A DNA stretch of 64,000 nt from JACPRL01 sp035573715 (lineage in GTDB: Bacteria > Acidobacteriota > Terriglobia > Acidiferrales > 2-02-FULL-67-57): positions 1-64,000 of the forward strand of contig DATLZZ010000019.1 in assembly GCA_035573715.1 (NCBI GenBank). The letters are read 5' to 3'. A program made the translations under genes and the position numbers. The notes under the pieces were generated by a model that saw nothing but the letters and a program-made list of their open reading frames with translations, made no database searches and was not told the DNA's origin. Below are positions 55,719 to 63,839 of this stretch, one piece after another (the first letter of the stretch is position 1; the number at the start of each line of letters is the position of its first letter).

Positions 55719-56879
55719 CTACAGCGTCAGCAGCAGGCCTGCCAGCAAAGCGGCGCGCTCCGGCATGCGCCGCGCGACCACGAATTCAGCCGGCGAGTGC
55801 AAGCCCAGCCCGACGCCGCCCAGCCCGTCGAGCGTCGGCACGCCCAGCCCAGCGGTGAAGTTGCCATCCGAGCCGCCGCCGGTCGCCGACTCGTCCAGCT
55901 TTACCCCGAGCTCATCGGCCAATCGTTGTGCGTGACGAAAGAGACGAACGACGGGCGGGGTGCGCTCCAGCGGCGGCCTATTGACGCCGCCGCGCACAAT
56001 CAGACGGGCGCGCTTGTCGTTCGGCTTGAGCTGTCGCATCTGCCGCTCGATCCACCTGCCGTCTGTCATGCGCGCAATCCGCACATCCACCAGCGCGCGC
56101 GCGTGTTCGGCCACTACGTTGGTGCGCGTGCCGCCTTCGACCACGTCCACGTTGAGCGTCAGCCCGCGCGCCGGTCGTGCCAGCTTTGCAACCCTCAGAA
56201 TCTGCGCCGCCAGCTCGTGAATCGCATTTACGCCTTTCTCCGGCTCGACGCCTGCGTGAGCGGCGCGGCCTTCGACAATCACCTCGAACTCGCCCACGCC
56301 TTTGCGCGCGGTTTTCAGCGCGCCATGCAAGCCCGTCGCCGGCTCCAGCACCAGCACCGCGCGGCTGCGCCGTGCCTCGCGCTCAATCAGGGCGCGGCTG
56401 GCGGCGCTGCCGACTTCTTCGTCGCTGGTAAAGAGAAAAACGAGCTTGGCCCGCGGCACAAGCTTCAGCGCCTTCAAGGCATCCACCGCAAACAGCGCCT
56501 GCACCAGCCCGCTCTTCATGTCCACTGTGCCCGGCCCGTGGGCGCGCCCACGGCGCACCGTAAACGGCATCCGCTTCAGCGTGCCTAGCTCGTACACCGT
56601 GTCCATGTGCCCGAGCACGAGCAGTTGTCCATCTGGCCGCCCGGTGCTAAGGAAGAGTTCCGCGCGGAGGATAGGCCCGCGTCCGCGGGTCGGGAGCAGT
56701 TGCACGGTCGCGCCGCCACTTCGCCACCTGCCTGCTAGAAACTCCGCCAGCTTGGCGACCGCTGCCGGCTGCGTGCTGGGCGACTCCAGCGACACCACCT
56801 CGCTCAGCAGCTTCACCATTTCCGCTTGCCGCGGCCGGAGATACTTGTATAGGGCGCGCACGCTCATCCAAGCGGCCAT
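55719..56879 (-). CDS. M20-family metallopeptidase (carboxypeptidase G2-like)
   Basis: This 386-residue enzyme shows VLGHMDTVYELG (zinc His, Asp), GPGTVDMKSGL, and FTSDEEVGSAAS with the general-base Glu. The dimerisation domain and the late ESATGGGSDGNF (Asp/His region) fit CPG2-like hydrolases that cleave C-terminal glutamate or acyl-amino acids. ATG 56879 was chosen over the TTG at 56906 because no good ribosome-binding site supports the latter. It is probably cytoplasmic, as no signal peptide is visible. Confidence 0.87.
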   Translation of the reverse strand: MAAWMSVRALYKYLRPRQAEMVKLLSEVVSLESPSTQPAAVAKLAEFLAGRWRSGGATVQLLPTRGRGPILRAELFLSTGRPDGQLLVLGHMDTVYELGTLKRMPFTVRRGRAHGPGTVDMKSGLVQALFAVDALKALKLVPRAKLVFLFTSDEEVGSAASRALIEREARRSRAVLVLEPATGLHGALKTARKGVGEFEVIVEGRAAHAGVEPEKGVNAIHELAAQILRVAKLARPARGLTLNVDVVEGGTRTNVVAEHARALVDVRIARMTDGRWIERQMRQLKPNDKRARLIVRGGVNRPPLERTPPVVRLFRHAQRLADELGVKLDESATGGGSDGNFTAGLGVPTLDGLGGVGLGLHSPAEFVVARRMPERAALLAGLLLTL

Positions 56880-56949
56880 CCTATTCAACGGTTCGTTTGC
56901 GCGCAAGCAATAGTCGGGCTACGATAACTGCTTTCAGCAGGAGGGCACA

Positions 56950-57504
56950 ATGTCGACTTGGACCTTCGAACCCGGACACTCCGCCGCCGAGTTCCGTTGC
57001 AAACACATGATGGTTACCTGGGTGCGCGGCCACTTCAAGAACGTGCGCGGCACAATGCGCTTCGACCCCGGCGATCCCGCCGCCGCCACAGTCGAAGCCA
57101 GCTTCGAGGCCGCCTCCATCTGGACGGGCGAGCCCGACCGCGACGCCCACCTGCGCAGCGCCGACTTCCTCGACGCCGCCAATCACGCCACCATCACCTT
57201 CAAGAGCACTTCAGTTACGTCCTGCGGTCCGAACGAATACAGAGTGGCCGGCAACCTGACCCTGCGCGGCGTCACCCGGCCGGTGCTCCTCGACGTCACC
57301 TATCTCGGCCAGTGGCAAACGCCGTTCTGGGTTGGCAACGAAGACAAAGGGCCCGTTACCCGCGCCGGCTTTGTCGCCGAGACCCGCATCAACCGCCACG
57401 ACTTCGGCGTGAGCTGGAACGGCGCGCTCGACCACGGCGGCATTGTCGTTGGCGACGAAGTCTTCATCACTCTCGACATCGAAGCCCTTCAGGACAAGCT
57501 ATAA
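56950..57504 (+). CDS. YceI-family lipid-binding protein
   Basis: This 184-residue beta-barrel protein starts MSTWTFEPGHSAAEFRCKHM, contains VRGHFKNVRGTMRFDPGDPA and ends FGVSWNGALDHGGIVVGDEV, all typical of the YceI family, which binds isoprenoid-type lipids. No signal peptide is present. It starts in an open gap after the divergent M20 gene and precedes fabZ. Confidence 0.9.
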   Translation: MSTWTFEPGHSAAEFRCKHMMVTWVRGHFKNVRGTMRFDPGDPAAATVEASFEAASIWTGEPDRDAHLRSADFLDAANHATITFKSTSVTSCGPNEYRVAGNLTLRGVTRPVLLDVTYLGQWQTPFWVGNEDKGPVTRAGFVAETRINRHDFGVSWNGALDHGGIVVGDEVFITLDIEALQDKL

Positions 57505-57550
57505 TCGTTGAACGGCGCGGCTCCCAAAGCGCCGCCAAGGAGCGTGCCCT

Positions 57551-58027
57551 GTGAAAATGGACGCGGCGGAAATCCGCCGGGTGTTACCCCACCGCGAGCC
57601 CATTCTCCTGGTGGACGAAGTGCTGGAGATGGAGCCGATGCGGCGCATCGTCGCCCTCAAGCGCGTGCGCGCCGAGGAGCCCTACTTCGCCGGCCACTTT
57701 CCTGGCGCGCCGGTGATGCCTGGCGTGCTCATCATCGAAGCGATGGCCCAGGCGGGCGCGCTGCTGCTCTTTCGCGAGGTGCCCGACCGCGAATCCAAGC
57801 TGGTCTTTTTCGCCGGCATCGACCAGGCGCGCTTCCGCGCTCCGGTGTTTCCCGGCGACAATCTGCGGCTCGAGGTCGAAGTCATCTCCTGGCGCAACAC
57901 CCGCAGCAAGATGGGCGGCAAAGCTTACGTCGGCGACAAGCTGGTGGCTGAAGCCGAGCTGCTTGCCACCCTGGTTGACCGCGAGCGCGCCGCCGGCAGA
58001 ATGAGGGAGACTCCGGCAACGTCGTGA
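57551..58027 (+). CDS. fabZ: 3-hydroxyacyl-[ACP] dehydratase FabZ
   Basis: This 158-residue hot-dog enzyme has LPHREPILLVDEVLEM and the active-site stretch FAGHFPGAPVMPGVLIIEA, with His and Glu. The start at GTG 57551 is used (ATG two codons later is possible). It dehydrates hydroxyacyl-ACP; the pairing with lpxA balances acyl flux between lipid A and fatty acids. It overlaps lpxA by four bases (GTGA). Confidence 0.95.
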   Translation: MKMDAAEIRRVLPHREPILLVDEVLEMEPMRRIVALKRVRAEEPYFAGHFPGAPVMPGVLIIEAMAQAGALLLFREVPDRESKLVFFAGIDQARFRAPVFPGDNLRLEVEVISWRNTRSKMGGKAYVGDKLVAEAELLATLVDRERAAGRMRETPATS

Positions 58028-58800
58028 GCATTCACCCCACCGCTATAGTCGACCCGCAGGCGCGCCTGGCGCCGAGCGTGCGCGTCGGGCCCTACGCAGT
58101 GGTTGGCGCTGAAGTCGAAATCGGCGAGGACACCGAAGTCGGCGCTCACGCTGTCATCGAAGGCCCCATTCGCATCGGGCGCCGCAACCGCATTTTTCCC
58201 CACGCCGCCGTGGGCCTCATCCCGCAGGACTTGAAATTCAAGGGCGAGCGCAGCGAGGTCATCATCGGCGATGACAATCGCGTCCGCGAGTTCGTCACCA
58301 TCCACCGCGGCACCGAGGGCGGCGGCGCGGTTACGCGCCTCGGCAGCCACAACCTCATCATGGCCTACTCGCACATCGCCCACGACTGCCAGATTGGCGA
58401 CCACTGCATCCTCGGCAACGCTGCCACGCTCGCCGGCCACGTCGTCATTGAAGACTGGGCCATCGTCGGCGCCCACAGCGGCGTGCACCAGTTCTGCCGC
58501 ATCGGCCGCCACGCCTTCATCGGCGGCTACACGGTGATTACCCAGGATGTGCTGCCGTTCTCTTCCACGGTGCAGGAGCGCGACACGCGCGTCTATGGCA
58601 TCAACCTGGTCGGCCTGCGGCGGCGCGGGTTCGACCGCGAGCGGCTCGAGCGCCTCCAGCGGGCCTTCCGGCTGTTGACTCAGGCTAACCTCAATACCTC
58701 GCAAGCGCTCGAGCAGATCCGCGCCTCGCTCAACCAGAACGAAGATATCGAAGCGCTGGTGCGCTTCGTCGAAACCTCGGAGCGCGGGATAATCAAATGA
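58024..58800 (+). CDS. lpxA: UDP-N-acetylglucosamine acyltransferase LpxA
   Basis: This 258-residue left-handed beta-helix trimeric acyltransferase adds the first acyl chain to UDP-GlcNAc. Hexapeptide repeats, the catalytic His in AYSHIAHDCQIGDHCILG, and HSGVHQFCRIGRHAFIGGYT are visible. The start is GTG 58024. It implies an outer membrane with lipid A. Confidence 0.96.
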   Translation: MSIHPTAIVDPQARLAPSVRVGPYAVVGAEVEIGEDTEVGAHAVIEGPIRIGRRNRIFPHAAVGLIPQDLKFKGERSEVIIGDDNRVREFVTIHRGTEGGGAVTRLGSHNLIMAYSHIAHDCQIGDHCILGNAATLAGHVVIEDWAIVGAHSGVHQFCRIGRHAFIGGYTVITQDVLPFSSTVQERDTRVYGINLVGLRRRGFDRERLERLQRAFRLLTQANLNTSQALEQIRASLNQNEDIEALVRFVETSERGIIK

Positions 58801-59624
58801 CCGGCGCCGGCCGCTATGCCCTTATTGCCGGCAACGGGCAATTTCCCTTGCTCGTCTTGCGGGAGGCGCAAAAGCAGGGCGTCAACATGGTCGTCCTCGC
58901 CCTGCGCGAGGAAACCTGGCCGGACATCGAGCAGCTCGGCGTCCCCGTTCATTGGGTGAGCCTCGGCGAACTGCAGAAAGCCCTCGGCATCCTGAAAAGC
59001 GAATCGGTGAGCAAGGTGGTGATGGCCGGGCAGGTGAAACACAAACAAATCTTCAGCAACATCCCGCCCGACGGCTTCATGGGTCAGCTTCTCGCCGGCC
59101 TGCCGCAGAAGAACACCGACGCGCTCATCGGCGCCATCGCCGAGGCGCTGGGTTTTGTCGGCATCGAAGTCGTGGACTCCACGCTCTTCCTCAAGCACCT
59201 GCTGCCTGAGCCGGGTCGGCTTTCGGCCCGCGCGCCGGACGCCGAAGAATCGGCCGACATCGCCTACGGCCGCCGCATCGCTCGCACTCTCGCCGGCCTC
59301 GACCTCGGCCAGACCGTCGTCGTCTGCCAGCGCGCCTGTGTCGCTATCGAAGCCATGGAAGGTACCGATGCGGTCATCGAGCGCGCCGCCTCGCTGGCCA
59401 ACGGCAGCCGGCTCGTGGTCGTCAAAGTATCGAAGCCGGGACAGGACATGCGCTTCGATGTGCCGGTGGTGGGCCTGCCCACGCTGGAAGTGATGAAACG
59501 CTCCAACGCCACCGCGCTGGCACTCGACGCCGGCCGCACGCTGGTGTTCGACGCCGAGGAGTTCCGCCGCCGCGCCGACGACTACGGCCTCGCCGTCGTG
59601 GCTCTGGCGCCGGACAAGGACTAG
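58797..59624 (+). CDS. lpxI: UDP-2,3-diacylglucosamine pyrophosphatase LpxI
   Basis: This 275-residue protein belongs to the LpxI (DUF1009) family, with IAGNGQFPLLVLREAQKQG, VSKVVMAGQVKHKQIFSNI, and ERAASLANGSRLVVVKVSKP followed by GQDMRFDVPVVG. It hydrolyses UDP-2,3-diacylglucosamine to lipid X in place of LpxH. It overlaps lpxA by four bases. Confidence 0.93.
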   Translation: MTGAGRYALIAGNGQFPLLVLREAQKQGVNMVVLALREETWPDIEQLGVPVHWVSLGELQKALGILKSESVSKVVMAGQVKHKQIFSNIPPDGFMGQLLAGLPQKNTDALIGAIAEALGFVGIEVVDSTLFLKHLLPEPGRLSARAPDAEESADIAYGRRIARTLAGLDLGQTVVVCQRACVAIEAMEGTDAVIERAASLANGSRLVVVKVSKPGQDMRFDVPVVGLPTLEVMKRSNATALALDAGRTLVFDAEEFRRRADDYGLAVVALAPDKD

Positions 59625-59626
59625 CA

Positions 59627-60631
59627 ATGGCGGACAGAATCAAAGTCGGCGTGGTCGGCGTGGGCGACTTCGGCCGCCACCACGTGCGGCTCTATCGCGA
59701 GCTGGACGGCGCCGAGTTGGTCGGCGTCTGCGACGCCGACACCGCGCGGGCTCGAACCATCGCGCAGGAATTCAGCACACACACTTTTGATTCACTCTCC
59801 GCCCTGGCCGAATCGGCGCAAGCCGTCAGCGTGGCGGTGCCGACCCAACACCACGCCGGCGTGGCCGGGGAACTTCTGCAGCGCGGCTGCGATGTACTGG
59901 TGGAGAAGCCCATCGCCGCCTCGCTCGCCGAAGCCGATGAGCTGGTGCGCACCGCTGAAGCCGGCGGGCGCATCTTACAGGTGGGCCACACCGAGCGCTT
60001 CAATCCAGCCGTGGTCGCGGCGGCGGGAGTCGTGACGCAGCCGCTGTTTTTCGAGGTGCACCGGCTGGGCGTGTTCAGCGGACGCAGCCTCGATGTGGAT
60101 GTAATTTTCGATCTGATGATTCACGACCTCGACATCCTGCTGAGCTTCGTGCCCCAGCGCGTCGAACAGGTGCACGCCGTCGGCATCCCCATCCTCAGTT
60201 CCAAGGTGGATATCGCCAGCGTGCGGCTGGAGTTCGCCAACGGCTGCGTCGCCAACCTCACCGCCAGCCGCGTCTCCACCGAGAAAGTGCGCAAATTGCG
60301 CTTTTTCCAGCCGCACACCTATGTCTCGATTGATTTCACCCGCCAGGACGTGCTGATGATCTCGCTCGACCCGGCCAAAGCCACCGGCGCGGCGTCGCCG
60401 CTTGGTCTGCCGGCGGGTTTGAGCATCTGCAAGCTTGAGACCAAGCCGGAAGAGCCGCTGCGCGCGGAGCTGCGCTCCTTCCTGGAGGCTGTGCGGACGC
60501 GCCGGCCGGGCCCCGCCGACGGCCGCGACGGACGCCGCGCGCTGGCGCTAGCCGAGCAGGTCGCCGAGGCCATCGCCGCGCACGCGCACAAACTTCCGCC
60601 GAGTGTGGTGCCGGCGCCGGCAACAAAGTAG
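59627..60631 (+). CDS. Gfo/Idh/MocA-family oxidoreductase
   Basis: This 334-residue NAD(P)-dependent enzyme shows VGVVGVGDFGRHHVRLYRE (nucleotide binding) and CDVLVEKPIAASLAEADELV (catalytic Lys region). Its place two bases after lpxI suggests a role in envelope sugar modification. GnnA, a family member in some bacteria, oxidises UDP-GlcNAc for 2,3-diamino lipid A, but the partner aminotransferase GnnB is not encoded nearby. The substrate is therefore not assigned. Confidence 0.85.
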   Translation: MADRIKVGVVGVGDFGRHHVRLYRELDGAELVGVCDADTARARTIAQEFSTHTFDSLSALAESAQAVSVAVPTQHHAGVAGELLQRGCDVLVEKPIAASLAEADELVRTAEAGGRILQVGHTERFNPAVVAAAGVVTQPLFFEVHRLGVFSGRSLDVDVIFDLMIHDLDILLSFVPQRVEQVHAVGIPILSSKVDIASVRLEFANGCVANLTASRVSTEKVRKLRFFQPHTYVSIDFTRQDVLMISLDPAKATGAASPLGLPAGLSICKLETKPEEPLRAELRSFLEAVRTRRPGPADGRDGRRALALAEQVAEAIAAHAHKLPPSVVPAPATK

Positions 60632-60645
60632 GATTGAAGGAAGAG

Positions 60646-61905
60646 ATGCGAACGAACTCCGGCTACGGGCTGTTTCCCGGTTGGCCAGGCCGTGCGGCCG
60701 GCGTGGATGCGAGCTCGCTGCTGGCGCCGCCCCGGGGCGTGAACGTCGAACCGCGCCTGCTGGTGGACCTGAGCGATCCCTTTGCCAACATCCCTGTCGT
60801 CACTAGCGGCATTGTCCTGCCCTCCAGCGGCCAAGAAGATGAGCCGCAGTTGCTGCTCGACTGGAGCGACCCGCTGCTGCGCATCCCGGTGCGCCGCGCG
60901 GCATTGGTGTTGCCCGGCAAGGAAGGCGAGCCCGAAACTGAGCTGGCCACAGACTGGACGGACGAAGTGGCCACACTGCGCTGGCGCACACTCGCCCTGA
61001 CCGCTCTCGTCCTGCACGTGGTGGCGATTTTGTTGCTGGCGATTTGGCCGCGGCTGTTTCCGGAGCGCGAGCTGACCGCCGAGGAAAGAAAGCAGCGTGC
61101 GAAAGATTCGCTGGCCATCCTCTACATTCCGCCGGACGTCCTCGAATTGCCGCCGATGCCGAAACAGGAGCTCACTCCCGAAGAGCGCAAGCGCGCCACC
61201 GTCCACTCGCCGATCCACGTCGACCCCAAGGAGTTGGAACGCATCATTCCGCCGACGCCGCCTCCGGCCGGTGGCGCGCTGCCGGGCGCGCCCTCGTTGC
61301 CGGTGCCGCTGGCGCCGGAGCGGTCGGAGAGGACTGAGCGCCCCGAACGTTCGCGTGAAATCGTCCGCTTGGAGGACTTGCCGCAGCGTCCCGGCGGGCC
61401 CGGTGCCGGCGTTCCGCTGCCCAAGCCGACGACGCCCGGCCGCGCCATCGAGGAATCGCTTCGCCGGGCGCAATCCGGTGGCGGGCAGGGAGGACCCGGC
61501 GGCGTGCCGGGGCCCGGCCTTGGCACTGGCCCCATCAATCCCCGGCTTAACACGCCGTATCCCATCATTCTTTCGGACACCAAGGGGGTGGATTTTGGTC
61601 CCTACCTCGTCCGCTTGCTCAATGGCGTGCGGCGCAACTGGTACGCGGTGATGCCGGAGTCGGCCTACCTCGGCGATCAAGGGAAGGTGGTCATTATCTT
61701 TACCATTAACAAAGACGGCTCGGTGCCTCCTGACCAGCCCGACGTCGTCAGCAGCTCGGGCAAGATTCACCTCGATCGGCCCGCGCTCGCCGCCATCCGC
61801 TCTGCCCAGCCCTTCCCGCCGTTGCCCAGTGAATTCACCGGCGACAACATCGTCATCCAGTTCACCTTCCTCTACAACCTCCCGGCGGAGTACCCCAACC
61901 AGTAA
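60646..61905 (+). CDS. TonB-like protein with proline-rich linker
   Basis: This 419-residue protein has a cytoplasmic N-terminal part of about 120 residues, a single membrane helix (LALTALVLHVVAILLLAIWP), a proline-rich and charged linker with PPTPPPAGGALPGAP, and a TonB C-terminal-like domain (GKVVIIFTINKDGSVPPDQP). The N-terminal extension, which contains two similar aspartate-rich stretches (LLVDLSDPFANIPV and LLLDWSDPLLRIPV), is unusual for TonB. The start ATG 60646 has GAAGGAAGA upstream. No ExbB or ExbD gene is nearby. Confidence 0.78.
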   Translation: MRTNSGYGLFPGWPGRAAGVDASSLLAPPRGVNVEPRLLVDLSDPFANIPVVTSGIVLPSSGQEDEPQLLLDWSDPLLRIPVRRAALVLPGKEGEPETELATDWTDEVATLRWRTLALTALVLHVVAILLLAIWPRLFPERELTAEERKQRAKDSLAILYIPPDVLELPPMPKQELTPEERKRATVHSPIHVDPKELERIIPPTPPPAGGALPGAPSLPVPLAPERSERTERPERSREIVRLEDLPQRPGGPGAGVPLPKPTTPGRAIEESLRRAQSGGGQGGPGGVPGPGLGTGPINPRLNTPYPIILSDTKGVDFGPYLVRLLNGVRRNWYAVMPESAYLGDQGKVVIIFTINKDGSVPPDQPDVVSSSGKIHLDRPALAAIRSAQPFPPLPSEFTGDNIVIQFTFLYNLPAEYPNQ

Positions 61906-61926
61906 CGCGCGAGAACCCAACCGTTG

Positions 61927-61951
61927 AGCCCTGCGGCCTCTGCCGCTGGGT
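61927..61951. repeat. Palindromic repeat, family B, copy 2
   Basis: Twenty-two of 25 bases match 10504-10528. It begins AGCCCTGCGG and ends CCGCTGGGT. It lies just after the TonB-like gene and may serve as its 3' hairpin. Confidence 0.6.
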
Positions 61952-62013
61952 CAAAACATCCGCCTTCAGCCCCGGAAGCCATCTCCTGTATGCTCTATCT
62001 TTCCGGGGCGCGA

Positions 62014-62112
62014 ATGAAGCTGAATCGCACACAGGTTGCCGGCATGCTGGTACTGCTGGTGCTGCTTCTTCTCGCCACCCTGATTCGTTACTGGAAGGTT
62101 CTGCTCCCGTGA
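62014..62112 (+). CDS. Tiny single-span membrane peptide upstream of miaA
   Basis: This 32-residue peptide, MKLNRTQVAGMLVLLVLLLL followed by ATLIRYWKVLLP, is a single hydrophobic helix with basic ends. Its stop overlaps the miaA GTG by four bases (GTGA), which supports translation. ATG 61990 in the same frame is an alternative start. The function is unknown. Confidence 0.5.
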   Translation: MKLNRTQVAGMLVLLVLLLLATLIRYWKVLLP

Positions 62113-63044
62113 GTCTCCGCCCGCTGGTCGTCATCGTCGGCCCCACTGCCGGCGGTAAGTCGGCGCTGGGGCTGTTCTTGGCTGAAAAGCTCGGCGGCGA
62201 GATTGTGGTCTGCGATTCGACCCAGGTCTATCGCCACTTCGATATCGGCACCGCCAAGCCCACTGCGGAGGAGCGCAAGCGCGTACGACACCATCTGCTT
62301 GACCTCTGCGAGCCGACCGAGGGATTCACCGCCGGCGACTACCTGCGCTTGGGCCGCCAGGCGCTCGGAGGAGTCAGCCGGCGCGGCAAGCTGCCCATTG
62401 TCACGGCGGGGACGGGTTTGTATCTGCGCGCCCTCCTCGAGGGTCTTTCGCCGCTGCCGCCGCGCTCGCCCGAGTTGCGCGCTCGATTGCAGGAGCGCGC
62501 CGACAGGAAGGGAAGTTCGTACCTGCACAGGTTGCTGGCGCGCGTCGACCCGCAATCAGCGCGCGGGATTTCGCCGCAGGACGCGCCCAAGCTGATTCGC
62601 GCGCTCGAGGTCGTTTTTGTGGCGCGCCGGCCGCGCGGCGAGTTGTTTCGCGAGGGGCGGCCCAGGCTGGAAGGTTACTCCGTAACCAAGCTCGGCCTGT
62701 TGCCTGAACGGTCGGCGCTCTACGCCCGCATCGAGGCCCGCATCGAGCAGATGCTGGCGGCGGGCTGGCTGGAGGAGACAAAGCGTTTGCACGAACGTTT
62801 CGGCGACTCCGCCAAGCCCTTCGGCTTCATCGGCTACAAGCAACTGGCGGCGCAGCTGCGCGGTGAAATCTCGTTGGCGGAAGCGGTGACGCTGATCAAA
62901 CAGGAGACGCGCAACTTCGCCAAGCGGCAATTCACCTGGTTCCGGAAAGAGCCCGAGGTAGAGTGGCTGGCTGGCTTCGGCGATGCCGCGACCCTTCAAG
63001 CGGAGGCGTTGGTTCGCCTCCGCGCTGCGGTGCGTGGCAGCTAG
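62109..63044 (+). CDS. miaA: tRNA dimethylallyltransferase
   Basis: This 311-residue enzyme adds dimethylallyl to A37 of tRNAs reading UNN codons. It has the P-loop VVIVGPTAGGKSALGLFLAE, the DSTQVYRHFDIGTAKPTAEE motif, and LPIVTAGTGLYLRALLEGL. The start is GTG 62109. It converges with a small basic gene, overlapping by four bases. Confidence 0.95.
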   Translation: MSLRPLVVIVGPTAGGKSALGLFLAEKLGGEIVVCDSTQVYRHFDIGTAKPTAEERKRVRHHLLDLCEPTEGFTAGDYLRLGRQALGGVSRRGKLPIVTAGTGLYLRALLEGLSPLPPRSPELRARLQERADRKGSSYLHRLLARVDPQSARGISPQDAPKLIRALEVVFVARRPRGELFREGRPRLEGYSVTKLGLLPERSALYARIEARIEQMLAAGWLEETKRLHERFGDSAKPFGFIGYKQLAAQLRGEISLAEAVTLIKQETRNFAKRQFTWFRKEPEVEWLAGFGDAATLQAEALVRLRAAVRGS

Positions 63045-63202
63045 GAGATTGGTTCGATGGGGAAAGAGCCCGACTGCACACTGTCCAGCGCGAGTTTCTT
63101 TTCTTCCCGGCGTTCCTCGCGCCGCTGGCGCTTGAGCTGAGCCTTCTCGCGCAGCATTCTTTCGCGTTGCCGCTTCCGAAACGTCTGTTGACTCTTGGCC
63201 AT
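63041..63202 (-). CDS. Small highly charged basic protein
   Basis: This 53-residue protein begins MAKSQQTFRKRQRERMLREK and continues with QLKRQRREERREEKK, then a short hydrophobic tail. It resembles small conserved proteins known to me only as hypothetical. A ribosome-binding GGGAG precedes the ATG at 63202. The function is unknown; nucleic acid or ribosome association is a guess from charge. Confidence 0.68.
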   Translation of the reverse strand: MAKSQQTFRKRQRERMLREKAQLKRQRREERREEKKLALDSVQSGSFPIEPIS

Positions 63203-63348
63203 TACGCTCCCTTCGCCCGATACTGGCTTCCAGAGTATCACGGACAGGAGCGCCCCGGGGCTTTTTGAGGCGCGCGAGGCGGCGTAAAGAAGTTGCTGGC
63301 GTTCGCTGCCGGCGGAGCGTATAGTGGATGCATGGGGAAAGGACAGCA

Positions 63349-63636
63349 GTGCAAATCCTCTATGTAGGTTTTGACGTAGCTCCAACTTCGCGCAGCTACA
63401 ATTTTCGCGTGACCGACGGCGCCAAGGCTGTGCGGAGCTTTACTGTCAAAGTTCCGCTTAACGCCTTCCGCGGCACACAGTTGAAATTCCAGGATGGACC
63501 GGAGCTGTGCCACGGAAGGTTGAAGCGTGCGCTCGAAGGCGAAGCCGCCGACTGCCCGGCCAAGCCGAACCTGATTGTCGAAGAGTGGGACGCCGAGGAC
63601 TTTCTGCGGACTCGCTATCCGCGGAGACACCGCTAG
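63349..63636 (+). CDS. Small conserved hypothetical protein
   Basis: This 95-residue soluble protein starts at GTG 63349 (GGAAAGGA upstream) and reads QILYVGFDVAPTSRSYNFRV, later FRGTQLKFQDGPELCHGRLK. No family is recognised. Confidence 0.6.
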   Translation: MQILYVGFDVAPTSRSYNFRVTDGAKAVRSFTVKVPLNAFRGTQLKFQDGPELCHGRLKRALEGEAADCPAKPNLIVEEWDAEDFLRTRYPRRHR

Positions 63637-63672
63637 CCGGCTCCGCTCCCGGCCCGCTGCCGCAGAAAGGGC

Positions 63673-63701
63673 TTGCGCTCTGGCTGGGTTCATGTTATTG
63701 T
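63673..63701 (+). promoter_or_regulatory. Candidate cold-shock gene promoter with long leader
   Basis: TTGCGC (63673-63678) and TATTGT (63696-63701) with a 17-base spacer lie about 140 bases before the start codon. A long leader is typical of cspA-type mRNAs, in which it acts as a thermosensor. No other feature occupies 63637-63839. Confidence 0.35.
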
Positions 63702-63839
63702 ATCGCTGCGTTTGAAGCTCTTGTACCGCTGTAGAGATGTTGATCACAGAGGCCGCGAGCATCACGCTCGCCGTTTTTTCTTGTCAGCCTCGAGGCGTCG
63801 AGAGTAGCAAATAGCACCAAGACCAAGGAGTAACAAGCA

